A stretch of DNA of 64,000 nucleotides from Desmodesmus armatus (lineage: Eukaryota > Chlorophyta > Chlorophyceae > Sphaeropleales > Scenedesmaceae): assembly GCA_007449985.2 (NCBI GenBank), contig VIIQ02000739.1, positions 62,001-126,000 on the forward strand, given 5' to 3'. Below are positions 1 to 12,236 of the stretch, in pieces. The translations under genes and the position numbers were made by a program. Below the pieces are notes generated by a model. That model was not told the origin of the DNA. It searched no databases and saw only the letters and a program-made list of their open reading frames with translations. Position 1 is the stretch's first letter, and every line of letters begins with the position of its first letter.

Positions 1-2249
1 GAGCAGCACAACATACCCCCCCCCCCCCCCGAGGGCGGCCACTGGCAGACCGCTGGCAGGCGCCTGCTGCTGCTGCTACTGTTGCGCACTCACCCTGAGT
101 GGTCTGGCACCCAGGGCGGCAACTCTGAAAGCGTGCACCTAAAAGGTTGAACAAAAGCTGTGCTTATGGGCTGCAACCTGGTGGAGCCTCCACCCGAGGA
201 TGTTGTGCTTCTTGTATCCTGCTGGCAGCGGCCTAACAAGGCTGTGCTAACCCATCCAACAGCTGGTAAGCCACCGCCTGGTGGGATATGATCACTGTGC
301 GGCACGCAAAACTTGATTGCTTCGTGGCTCATGGCATACACCAACCATGGGAAGGCTGCCGGGGTTTTTTGGGAAGGAGCGTTCCTTCCACCTGTCTACT
401 GTTACTGTCCCTAGATATGCCTCGCACGAAGTGGCTTCTGAGATGGTCCAATGCGGGGCGCATGCCATGCGGCATGTGCATGCTATTTTGCAGGGCAGCA
501 CTGTAGCATGCAATGGTCGTGCACACAATGCGAACTTCAAACCGTGCGTGAACTCCAGCTCAGTATTGTCTTGAGCGGTGGGGACAAGAGTCAGTGACTT
601 GGCTGGAGGAAGCAGGTAATGAGCAGTGCACGCTCCCACTGCTGTGTACTGCAGTGCAGCTTTCGGCCAGCAGCTGCTACTAGCCCAGCACGGTGTCGTT
701 CCCCAGAAGTGGTCCTGCCCTAATGCCTCCACATTTCCTGCCTTTCTGGTTTAAGCACAGACCAGACTGGTGCGCCCCACTGCCAGGCTTCGGCATTTGA
801 TATATCGCCGATATTTTGGGGCTGTCGTACTATCAAAGCTGTCTTGTAGCATGGCGTGGGTGTTGGTGGATGACCCTTGTTGGTGCGTGCACAACCATAC
901 CACCCTTTGCTTACAGTTGGGTAGTTAATTGTTTCTTCATACCAGCACAATCTCCATTCTGACAGTTACTGCTATTGGGAACACACACTGCCAGTGTGAC
1001 CAGTGTCTGGCGTCTTGCCCCTGGGCCCAGCCACCGACCAGACCCGCACAAATATCAGCAGTGGCTGCATGTTCATGCACACAACACACACTGGCTGGCT
1101 GTACTGTTCCTACAAGTGCACCCTGACAGCTGCCAGCAACATGCTTCTGTCTGCAAGCAAGCAGGCCAGGGCAGTTTGGTGCATGTCCCCCTCACTATCA
1201 CTCGTGTTGCCACAGTGTGCCAGCATTGCTGTGGCATGGCTGCAACTGCCTTCGACCCTGCCCAATACAGCTGCACGCTCGAACAACAGATTCGGCGATG
1301 CCAAGCTCAAGCTCCCACAACTCAAACCTAGGCTGATCTTGCAACTCACTCTGCCTTCATAGACAGTCCTGCCTGTAGCACAAACACTCGACCACACTGC
1401 ATACGTCTGTACAACCTCCCACACGCAACCCACAATGCCCTTTCAAATGTGCAGTGTTGTGAGCAGTAGTACAAAACACCCGGTTGGCGAAATGCCTCAC
1501 GTCCCCAAGCTGTGTGCCACAATTCAGCAGACACTCACATGCTGCCAAACCCAACAGCCCTGCCGGCACTTCTGGCCATGCAGTGCAGCTCTGGTAAATG
1601 CAATTCAAGCACACTCATCCCTGCCGAGGGACCCGCATAATAATAACAGCTCTGCAGTATCACCCCGAACTACAAACATCATGATGCCAGGTGGCTGCAA
1701 CCGGACGTCACTCAAAACAGGGGCCTGCCCAACCCAGCAGCAGCCAGCAAAGCTACCAAACTGGCTTCTGGGTCAGCACAGGCCGTGCTTGGATACTTAC
1801 ATTGCAAACTGCAGTCAGCCAAACTGCTGCCAAAAAACAAATTAAACAAGTACAGGCACACGTGAGGCTATGAGGCTATGTACCTCAAGCCACGACCTCC
1901 TGATGCCACCAACACCTGCTGGACAGCCACAGCTTCATAATAGCCCTGCCAGCCTGTACATCTGCAGTTGGCAGCTCCATAGGAGGTAGCGAGGCACATG
2001 CCCCGCCTGCTCGCCGCCCTCATAGCAGCAGCTGAGAAAATCAATGGTCACCAGCACGGAACCTTCCCGCTGCCAGCAACACCCCCCAAACAAAGCGGGA
2101 GCCACACATACACACTTGCATGTCCAAAGTGTGCTAGCTACACAAGTCATCCCTGTGCTAACACACATGGGGCAAAACCTGTCGCTCAAGACTCAAATGA
2201 CCTGCAAACACTGGGCAGGCCTGGGCGATGCAGCCGCAGCCGCTGCACA
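1..2249. other. No gene recognised; probable 3' tail of HMA1 plus unassigned sequence
   Basis: No open frame here resembles a protein family I know. From about 1000 to 2249 the plus strand is AC-rich, so it is GT-rich on the minus strand, as seen downstream of other genes here. It is therefore probably the 3' untranslated region of the minus-strand ATPase gene that ends at 2250. TTACA (TGTAA on the minus strand) occurs at 1797-1801 and 911-915 and could mark its polyadenylation. The first 900 bases have mixed composition and start with a 17-18 base C run near position 14. A minus-strand donor-like sequence near 90 hints at an exon of something further left, but nothing supports a call. Confidence 0.4.
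1797..1801 (-). terminator. Possible TGTAA polyadenylation signal for HMA1
   Basis: The plus strand reads TTACA, that is TGTAA on the minus strand, about 450 bases beyond the HMA1 stop codon. TGTAA is the usual chlorophyte poly(A) signal. The motif is short and would also occur by chance. Confidence 0.3.
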
Positions 2250-4719
2250 TCACGCCTGCTGTGTAGCCAGCTTCATAGCAGCACTGCCAGGCTTCACATC
2301 CTCAGCTGGTGGGTCCATGCGTGGTGGTGGTGCCACATGCCCGGTCTGCCTGCCGCTCTCCAGCAGCAGCCTCAGTGAGTTGAGGGCCACTAGCAGCGTT
2401 GAGCCCTCGTGCAGCGTCACAGCCAGCCACAGGGGGAAGAAGCCAGCCACGGTGGGCACGGTGGCAAACACCACAGACACCACTGCCAGGGCAAGGTTCT
2501 GCAGGCAGCGATAGCAGCAAGGACAGCGGGGACACCAGTGAGGGAGGCCGTGAAAGATGGGGCCGCTGCAGCATACGACGCTGTTCAGCACATGCCCACT
2601 ACTGTTCTGCAATGAGTCATCCAACACTGCACAATGTCCGATGCAATCAACACTCCTCCAAAGCATGAGCGCGCCAGTGCTGCTGCTGCTGCTGCCGCGG
2701 TGTGACGTGTGCTGTGTACAACTGACACAAAACAAGCGACAAGCAAGCCCAATGTGCTGCACAGCACAGCTGACACCAACGTCCGCAACAATATCATTTC
2801 AGAGAAAACTCTAAGCAGACGGGCCGAATGTGATTCGTCAGCTGTTTGCTAGCTGCCCACCTGCTTCAGTATGGCGTGCGTCCTGTCTGCCACATGGAAC
2901 AGCCAGGGCAGGTTGGTGATGCCCTGCCCATTCAGCACGATGATGTCAGCCGCTGCAGCAACCATGTCCTTGGGGGTGCTGGCAATGGCCACACCAACCT
3001 GCACAGCACATAACAACAAGCACATGCCACACAATTAAGTGCCATCGCTGCAGGACCTATCAACAGCCTGAGGTCCTGAAGGTCACGACACCTGTCGCGG
3101 CCAAAACATGACCCATGGTGCTGAGCTGCGCCGCCGTGAGATCAGCTGGGCAACCTCAGTGAGACAAGGGCTACAATCAGCTCTCCAACAGTATATATAG
3201 ATGGTGAGCTGACAGGATATACGGCAGTTTGAAGTCCCAGCCACAACTCAGACACTTGGCGAGGGAACCTCAAACCTGGACCTCCCACAACAGGAAACAC
3301 ACAGCACTGCTGCTGTAATGCCAGTGCTGCTTCATCACCCACCTGTGCAGCTGCCAGGGCGGGTGCATCATTGATGCCGTCACCAGCCATCAACAGCCCC
3401 CTCGGTGCAGCGCCACCTGTCGCCGCTGCCGCCTGTCGGACAGACACGCCGTCACCGTTGCTGCTGCCACCTGCGGCACCAGCAGCGGCACCGCCCGCTG
3501 CTTCTGCTGCTGCCTCTGCTGCCACCTGACGCACATAGGACAGCTTGTCTTCTGGCTTCAGCCCTGCCTTGTATGTGGTGATGCCTACTGCTCGCGCCAC
3601 TGCCTCTGCCACACCCTTGTTGTCACCTGCAGCATGCAGGGGAGAGAAAGCATCAGCAAGAAATCAGTTGATAGTGGCTGCAGTAATGCCTCCGAGAGTG
3701 TGAAAGTCAGGGTGTTGTGTTATCTAGACATCGCCTGCTTATGCATCGCCCAAACCCTACTAGCTGGTCGCTGCCCAACAACAAGGTTGTTACTGCCCTT
3801 CCGTCAAACACCACCCACCCACCCACCACCCACCTGTGAGCATGATAACATCCTTGGGGGTATCCGCCACCCGTCTGCCCCACACAGCCTCTGGCAGCAT
3901 TTTGCAACCGCCCTGACAGTGCCAGCTAGGCACGCACAACACCATCTGCTGCAACACACCGTTGCCCCCGCCCCAAAACACCCACTACCCACCCACCTGT
4001 AAGCATGATGACATCCTTGGGGGTATCTGCCACCCTCCTGCCCCACAAGCCTCCAGCATCACTCCACGACCCGCTCTGCAGCTGCTGCACCGTCGTAGGC
4101 ACACCCGGCTGGATCACATCCTCAAAGCACAACAGCGCCAGCTGTGAGGGCTGGCCAGGTGTGCCATAGGCCTCCAGCACTGCCTGCTGCTTCTCCTGCT
4201 GTCGTGCGAGCTCAGAGTCAACAGAGTAGCCGCTGCCGCTGCTGTAGCGGCTGCTGGCGAGGCTGCCGCTGCTGCTGGAGATGCTGCTGCTGGCGAGGTC
4301 TCTGGTGGGTGCTGATGTGTCTGTGCCAGCGACAGACGCTTCGGAAGAGTCCCACCTGCATCACCGTGGCATTTGTCACGTGTGTGGATAGTCCCAAGAA
4401 TGCTCAAATTTTCGAAGCGTTTCAAACAAGGTCAGTTCAGCTCCAAGTAGCTGGCCCACACCACTTACATGATACAATGCTGCATGATAACGCAATCAAA
4501 CAGATGCTAGCCAGCCATCGATGCTGTCACCAAAAGTCATCCAAGACTCTCCATGCTTCGTTTGCTTGAAGACCCACCTGCCACTCGCTTTCAACCCTCT
4601 ACCATGGCTGCTGCAGCCGCCACCTCTGGATCCCCCGCAACAGACTCCTCCTCAAAGCTGAAGGTCATTGAGCCGTCCCTATTGCCATGTGTGCCCTTCA
4701 GCCTGAAGGGCGACGCCGG

Positions 4720-4771
<52 letters not shown>

Positions 4772-7700
4772 GTGGGGATAGTGCCGGCCTGCTCGGCAGG
4801 AGTGCCGGGCCTGCTGCTGCTGGGACTGCTGGTGACACCGGAGTCCAGCAGCACGGCAGCATCAGGCATGGGGACGTCCCACCTGCTGGCGACCTCCTGC
4901 TGCTGCTCAGCCACACCTGCAGCATCACACGTCCGTTTGTGTGACTTCCAATCATGGGAGCATACACGTCACCCGTAGACACAGTTGCCACACACCGATG
5001 GCATTGCTGCCAGCATTATGCTTTCCAAACCAACTGTACTGCTGCTTGTTTGCGACTGTACTGAACACTCTTGTCACATGATCCTGCCGTCACCCACCTG
5101 CGGCACCGCTGTTGCTGCTGTCGCCGCCGGGCACCAGCTGCGCAATGGCCACCACAGCTGTACCCCTACTGGGCCTGTCATGGTGCTGCTTGAGCAGATC
5201 GTTGAGTGAAGCCTTGAGGGGCGCGTCGCTGATGTGGCTGGTCAACCAGTCAGCGCCACCGAACATGACATGCACGGGGGGTGCGTCGCCCACTCGACAC
5301 ACGCCCTGCACACCAGCGCCAGGCACCTGCACACACGGCAACAGCAACACAAAAACAGGCCAGCTTGAGCGGTGATGAGCGCCAAGAGCGAAAAGATCAC
5401 AGCGTGAGCAGAATGGAACCGTATGTGCTTGTAAGGTGCCCCAAGGAGCAAGCAGGTGGCATGTGACTGGAAGTGCAGCTTCAAAGACATGAGTACATAG
5501 CCCTCTTGCAAGCAAGTTCTCCCTTGAATCCTATCCCGCTCCTGCCCGTTCCTGCCCGTCTGACAGAACAAACAGCCCAGACCAGGAGCTCCTCTGCACC
5601 TGCCCAACTGCAGCGCCACCCTCACCTGCTCAAACGACAGCACAGACACGTCACCATCCATGTGGGGCGCCGAGTCCACCATCGCCGAGACACCGGGTGG
5701 TTGGACAGCCGCGACAGCGCCACAGCATACTTCAGCGCCACCGTGTCAAACCCAGGCCCACTGCTGCTGCTGCTGCTGCCGCTCCAGCCGCCGGCTGCCG
5801 CTGTCTCCGCCGACACGTCGTCCACTGAATTTGACAAAGAGTAGTCATCGCTATCCAGCGCTGCAGCAGATCTTGTGCTCCCACCCCCGCCAAAGGCTGT
5901 GACAGTGCCAAGGTGGGGGCCGTCCCCGGCCCCACCCCCAGCCACCCTCTTAGCAAGCTCTTCCAAGCCCAGCATCTCCCTGATATGCACAGGACCGCCA
6001 CTGCTGCTGCCATTGCTGCTGCCATTGCTGCTGCCATTGCTGCTGCCACCGATGACAAAGCCCTCGGCCAGGTTGAGTGACCCTGTTGTGATGGTGCCAG
6101 TCTTGTCGAGGGCGATGGTCTTGCAAGCCGCCAGAGCGTCGATGGCAGAGCCGGACTTGACTAGGATGCCACGTGCTGTGATGGCTGCAATGGCACACGC
6201 ATAGGCTAGCGGGACCAGTGCGAGAGCACACGGGGAACCTGCACAGCACGAAACAGACCAGCAGATAAAAGCACAGACTGATGGTTGCCTGGCCAAAACA
6301 AGACTCGCAGTCGGTGTGCATGGTCGCGCTGCGCTGGCAGTCACTGTAGCACACCAAGGAGGTCTCTGAGTTCAACCCCCATGCGTTTTGGTCGGGCACT
6401 GGGCACCGCCGGATGAGGATGTTGGGCGTATCTCACTGGTGAGGCTTTGCCTCAGGCTCCCGGCAGTTGGTTTGCCTGATTGCGCTGTGCGTGGCCAGCC
6501 GGTGAGAGTGCTCCCCCCCCCCCCCCCGAGAACAAAGAAAAAAGACTTTCATGCAGCGGCAGATACACCTGCAGCATGGCTATCTTGTCAGAGGCTCCAA
6601 TAGACACACGACTACAATTGGTTCATAACACCAGGCCCGCCCACAACATACTGCGCATCCATGCATCCGCCCCTCTCCCTTACACCCTCTGCTGCAAATC
6701 AATTGAGGGGCAGATTTAGTTGGACGTCAACAGCTGGCCCCGACATTGGGGCCGCGATTGTGCACGCTCAAAACTTCCCGGCTGATGCTATGCTTTAGGC
6801 TTGCAACAAGACCCAAAGTACGACACCTGTGGCAAGACGCGGCAATATGTCGACTCGATTCCCCTGTGTACAAGAGCTCCTTGACGGCGTCAGGTGCTTG
6901 GTTCAGAGAAGACAACAGGTGACACCTGTGGTCTTCGCGAAACCACGCGCCCAGAGCCACCAAGAAGCCCATACACATACAGACAGATGGGAGCACATCA
7001 AACATAGGGCTGGGCCAGCCACACGCGTGTTAGCGGCCCGCAGACAGCGCCTGCAACATCCCCCCCACCTGACACATACGGCATGCTCATAAAAAACGAC
7101 ACCAAGCCTCAAAGGCGACCTAATGAATCCACCAAAGTAAACAGACACGCTGGCATCACCACATCCTGCAGTTGTATTTACCTGTGACATTCCCTCCACT
7201 TGCATCACTTGTAACATCCAATTGGTCCCCTTGTAACAGCGCCCCCTCGCCCCCCCCCCCCCCAGCCATGCATCTCTACGAACAGCGACAAGTCACAACA
7301 CAATGAAAGCCCCACCAGCCCAGCCGTAGCATTGCTGCTCCTGCCACGCACCTGCAGTCAGTACGCCCATGGCCCTGTACAGTGCCCCCCTGTCCCCTAG
7401 GAAGGGCACACCCATGAACGGCAGCACTGCTGCTGTCAGCAGTGTGGCACCAATCACCGCCTTGCTCCACACAGTGCCCACTGAGTCCAGCCACCTTGTG
7501 AGCTGAGGGCGGGTGGCCTGCAAAGCAACCGATGGACGCAACAGGACAGCAGGACAGCAGGGATGAATACAACCCAAGACAGCAACCTTTTTTTCCAGAA
7601 ACCGCAACAGCTTAGGGACAGCTGTTGAAAGCCTGGCAAGGACGCCTACACCATGGCTGTGTGCCAAGACAGCTAGCTGCAAAGCACAGCAAGACGAGAG

Positions 7701-10625
7701 CAAAAGATGGTTCAGTTCAGTGCTGGGGAGTGGAGCGAGCTGGGGGACCACCCACCTGTGCCTCTGCTGCCAGCTGTGCAATGCGGGCAGGGGTGCTGTT
7801 CTCAGCCTCAGCGATGGTGCGCACCACCAGCAGCCCGTCTGTGCTCAGCGAACCTGTGTTGAACAAACATGCAGCGGTGATGGCGGCCAAGAAATACACA
7901 GTCAGCAGGATTGGATTTGAGTAGCAGCAGGATCGAAAACAGTTTGCCCTGTAATCACAGTCTGCCCTGTGCGTTCACCACAACAAAGCATGCTCTCCTC
8001 ATGTGGCACCATGGCAGTACTACAACTACTTCAAGTTGCACAGCCGTTTTGTCCCTGCTGTGCTGACATGCACGCCAACAGCAGCGCGGCAGCTCTCGCT
8101 CACCTGCAGGCACCTCCTGGCCTGGGCTCAGCTTGACTGGCTGCGCCTCACCACTGATGTGCTGCACGAATAGAAGCATGCATGGGGTGTTGTCAGAATC
8201 ACACACGATAAGAACACAGCCAGGGGGGCAGGGAAGCGGCGGCTGCTGAATCGAGTGGGCGCCTGTACAGTTGCCAACCGCCATGACATGCCCATATGGC
8301 ACAGTCACGCGGGACTTGCCACTGTTGCTGCTTCCCCGCCCTGCAGGCCTGACATACACCTGCCAAACCATGCTTGCTACATGGCTTAACCCTAACCACA
8401 TATGAGACATGCATGAGCGCATGCAGTGCCAACAGGCCCACCAGCAGAAAGCATTCAAGGCGGCAGCAGCACCACACATAACCTTGCCTTACCTGCAGTG
8501 ACAGGTTGGCAGTGCCCCATATGATGACACCGTCAAGCGGCACCTGCTCCCCAGGACGCACCAGCACGTGCTGGCCAATGGCCACGTCTGACGCCGCCAC
8601 CTGCAGCCGAAACAGCACAAAGTCCATCAGCAATTCAAATTCAAACCTCATATGCCTAACACTCCGACGCATGCTGTGAATGGTCAGGTGTGGTTGACAG
8701 AGTGTGGGAACTACTAGTAGTCAACCAGCTTACACGTGAGGATACAATGCTGGGCTATCCAAACCTTGTGGGCCGGCACATACTGTGGCCGCGCTGTCAG
8801 GCTCTGCTGCATGCAGCATGCCAGCCTCCCCAATGGTCACATGGCACTGCCTGCCCACTGAGCCACCCTGCTAACTCTTAATGGCATCTAACGTGTGTGT
8901 ACATATAAAATTGTGCCTGCCCTAACAAACTGTTCGGTGCTGGGATGTACCCAATGCAGCTGCCCTGTCACTGGTCAAACGCACCTCCTGTGATGTTGCC
9001 ACCCTGGGTGCATTGCTGCCCTCCTCCACCTCCACCACCACTGCCCTGTCTGGCACGCTGTCAAACAGCCGCTGCAGACCCCCCGCAGCCTTCTCAGTCA
9101 GCCTGTGCTCCAGCTGGTGACTGCCACGGAACAGCAGCAGCAGCAAGGCACCCTGCAGTACAGCAGAGGGGTTGGTGAGATATAAAGTTGGAAAGGGTTG
9201 ACGTTCTGTAGTGTCAGCCTTACACCCTTGACAGCACGCCACGCTGGAACTACTGGCTGTAAGCTCTGTGCTGTGCTAATGCGGTGATGCAATGAACCAT
9301 GTAACAGTACCAGCAACAGCAACCAGGTAACAGTAACAGCAATGCATGAAGCAACCTAAAACACCACAGGCGGCAATGCAGCGGGCCAGGAGTTGCCGCA
9401 CCCATGCTGCCGCTGCAGGTGTCGCGGCTGCTGCCTACACTCCAAATGGTTCTGCTGTCTATTCCCTAACACATGCTGAAGTACCCCCTCCCTCTCCCCC
9501 CCCCCCCCCCACAAAAAAAACATCCACCCTCACCTCTTGCGCCATCCCCATATACAACGTGCCAATCACAGACAGTGACATCAGCACATGGGTGTCAATC
9601 TTCCCTGCCACTGCTGCATACACCGTCTCAGCCAGCTGCGGCAAGCCTGACAGGATGTAAGTCACGCTGAGGGCTGCCTTGACCAGCACAGCTGCAGTGC
9701 TTGCCGATATCAAGGACTGTGCAGCTGCGTATGGCAGCAGCAGGGCCACTGCAAAGCAGCTGATAGCTGTCAGGATGTAGGCTGCGTTGTGCTCCAAGTG
9801 CTCTGCTACGCTGAAGAGGCCGGTCTTGGCCAGTAGAGACAGCACGGGGTTGCTGGCAACTGCTGCTGAGTCTGTGTGGAAGTGGTGGTGCCCATGACAG
9901 CAGCCGTGGCCATGGTGGTGGTGATGTTGACCATGGCTGTGGCTGTGGCCGTGACTATGGCTGTGGTTGTGGCTGTGACCATGGCTGTGACCATGACTGT
10001 GACCATGGCTGTTTCCATGGTGTTTCTCCTGGTGGACGTGACCTGTGCTGGCACCGTTGCTCGCCTGCTGCTGCTCCTGGCCTGCATTGTCCTGCGGCTG
10101 TTGGCTGCCTACATCCTGCTGCTGGCTCCAGTTTGCACTGCCTGCTGCTGCATGCGCTGGTGTGCTGCGATGGCTCCTGCTGCCGCTGCCATCATCACCG
10201 TGCTGGTGCTGGTGCTGGTGCTGCTGGTGCTGATGATGGCTGTGGTCATGATCATGGCCCTGGCAGCTGCTGCTGCAGGTGCTGAGGTGGGCGTTGCTGC
10301 CACCCAATGCGTTGCTGAGGACTCTGCGATGGTGCAGGCCTGCCTGTTGGCGTGGCATGAGCAACTGGTGCTGACGTGACAGTGAGGCAGAAGGACCGAT
10401 GCCAGATGCTAGGGTGCACCTGCTTGGCCCAAGCCTCATACAGCTGTGGAACGGCTGAGAATGCACACACTTCCCACTGCCTGGAGGACGCACGGGCCTA
10501 ATTCGCCCAGCTAGCAGAGTTGTAGCACCTGCTGCTGCTCCAGCCGAGATGCTGCGTTTTGTCAAGCCTATGCCCCTACACGTGGCAGCAGCAATAAACC
10601 TGGAGGGTAGACGCAGAACGGACAT
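2250..10625 (-). CDS. HMA1: HMA1-type plastid heavy-metal P1B-ATPase
   Basis: Pumps Zn/Cu/Co/Cd-type metals across the plastid envelope, by family knowledge. Exons in gene order: 10625-9534, 9152-8985, 8600-8493, 8161-8104, 7853-7756, 7517-7352, 6238-5626, 5326-5098, 4916-4578, 4355-3997, 3626-3343, 2998-2861, 2498-2250, about 1300 residues. The N terminus is basic and transit-like, then a long His-rich stretch (HSHGHSHGHSH-type) replaces the usual CxxC metal-binding domain, as in plant HMA1. Visible motifs are the TM6 SPC motif (GSPCALALVPL), the phosphorylation site DKTGTITTG, the N-domain HP (NHPVSR), the hinge GDGINDAPAL, and the P1B-4-like HEGSTLLVALNSLRLL near the C terminus. Poly-Ser and Gly-rich insertions lengthen the ATP-binding region. 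Two one-base frame breaks occur: in exon 7 near 5684-5687 and in exon 9 at the C run 4632-4636. Adding one base at each restores an open frame and a total length divisible by three. A second diverged copy of the end of exon 10 lies at 3834-3891. Confidence 0.9.
3790..3891 (-). repeat. Diverged duplicate of the HMA1 exon 10 end and its donor site
   Basis: Positions 3834-3891 repeat, about 163 bases further into the gene, the last ~55 bases of exon 10 (3997-4053). Both encode WGRRVADTPKDVIMLTG followed directly by a GTGGGTGG donor. The start of the following intron (3790-3833) is also similar. The copy is in frame and has the same phase, so it could be joined to exon 11 in place of the original if an acceptor upstream (a TTGCAG near 3950) is used. 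It could equally be an unused relic. Confidence 0.75.
4721..4768 (-). repeat. CTG/CAG microsatellite encoding poly-Ser in HMA1
   Basis: Sixteen CTG triplets on the plus strand are read on the minus strand as AGC-type codons. They give a run of about 15 serines in the nucleotide-binding region of the ATPase. The tract should vary in length between strains. Confidence 0.9.
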
Positions 10626-12160
10626 TCGGCTGATGGCATCGCAACCAAGTGATGTCGAGGCAACGAACGACCGATACGATACCAGGGCCCAGTGCAGACA
10701 GCGTATGAGGGAATGAGGCAGAATGATTGTTTATGATGGCATGCATGAGGCGATCCATCACGCTACTGTTGTGACATGTGTCCCAATCAGGATCCTTGCA
10801 ACTCACATTGTCCTGTTAACCATCGCAAACCAGTTGTGCTGTTGTGGGGTCACTGCTGAGAAGCACAGCAGAAGGAGAACACGGGTTGATCAGTGATCTG
10901 TCCTTGTCTGATTTGAGATAGAAGTGAAGTTCCTACAAGCACAAACATATCGTTCACTGCTTGAGTGCATGCACTTGTGAGTGATCGAGTCCACGCTCAT
11001 GCCTGCTGCCTGCTGTACCATATGGTACAGCGCAGCTGTACTGTGGGGGGCCGGGTGCACATGGTGGAGAGGTGAACTAGCGCCACAAAGCCATCCTTTG
11101 CCTTCGCACGTGTTGTTTGAAGCTCAACAAACACGCAAATGATCTTGCTATAGGCACCAGCGCACACTTGATGGGCAGGCTTATACCAGGCGCCCCACCT
11201 TGTAAGCCGCACCAGGCTGCAACCAATGGGGCCTTTGTCAAAGGCTTGCGTTTGTGCAATGTACAGGCCGCCATGCATTGTCTATGTGTGTCTCATCCGT
11301 TGTGTAGCTTCATATAAGCATGTGGATCATGACAGGGTGGCACTGCTGAGCAGTACCAGCCCCAGCAGGTTGCTTACACGCTGGCATCTTGGCAAGGAAC
11401 TGAGTGCAGCACAACACCTGCCTGCAGCAAGATCATACATGGCTTTGCAGTAGCAACCAATGATCCTTACAGGAGACCAAGCACCACATCAACTCCACGC
11501 AACCTTGCTATGAGGCCACTCAACAGACCAACACAGACCAAAGCATGCCCTGCAGCTTGCGAGCTACAAATCGATTCTCAACATCACACACTGTGACTTC
11601 TGTACCACTTGCAACAACAGGACTGGGCCATCAAGCCATCAAGCATGGCCCTGACAGGCACGCCCTGCAGCATAGTGCCATACAAGCACTGACAGCTTCA
11701 CTGAAAGACGGGCACTGGATGCATGCTGCACAGCAGCTGAGCACTGCAGCACCTGAAATGCTCCAAAAACCCTCCAGCACATCCGCGACAATACAATACA
11801 GCCACTGGTCGTACAACCAAAACAGTGCACCAGGACGCGTCATGCCTGGAAAGATGCCAGGTCAGCAACCTGAGCAACCCAAGCCAGCAATGACGGATCA
11901 GTAACCCATGCCAACCCCTGCCAAACGCCTACCCAAGCCAACGAAACCACACGCGCCACTTGCAGGGACACTCAACAGACAGTGCTAGCCAACAGCCCCT
12001 CAGTACAGCTGCCGCAGCCCTTGGGGCTGGCCCCGCCACTGACATGCATCAGTGTGCCACCAACAGCGATGTGCATTCTTGCCCCCAACCTGCTTCAGGT
12101 GTGATGTGCACAGCATACAAGGAAAGCAGTAAACATCAGCGGCAACAACCAACAGATCGC
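10626..12160. other. HMA1 upstream region and 3' tail of the next minus-strand gene
   Basis: No coding sequence recognised. Both neighbours are on the minus strand. The left part should hold the HMA1 promoter and 5' UTR; no convincing TATA box was identified. From about 11400 to 12160 the plus strand is AC-rich, fitting the 3' untranslated region of the gene ending at 12161. TTACA at 11467-11471 is a candidate TGTAA poly(A) signal for it. Confidence 0.4.
11467..11471 (-). terminator. Possible TGTAA polyadenylation signal
   Basis: TTACA on the plus strand, about 690 bases beyond the stop codon of the Gln/Ala-rich protein gene. It is placed as expected for a chlorophyte poly(A) signal but is supported only by motif and position. 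Confidence 0.25.
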
Positions 12161-12203
12161 CTACGGCCTGGCTGCATTACAGAAGCCAGCACAATGGTCT
12201 GCT

Positions 12204-12236
<33 letters not shown>

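Noticed and set aside
14..31. C homopolymer at the left edge and similar runs at 6511, 7252, 9497 and 59670 as functional elements
   Set aside because: They are non-coding homopolymers common in this genome; nothing beyond composition supports a role.
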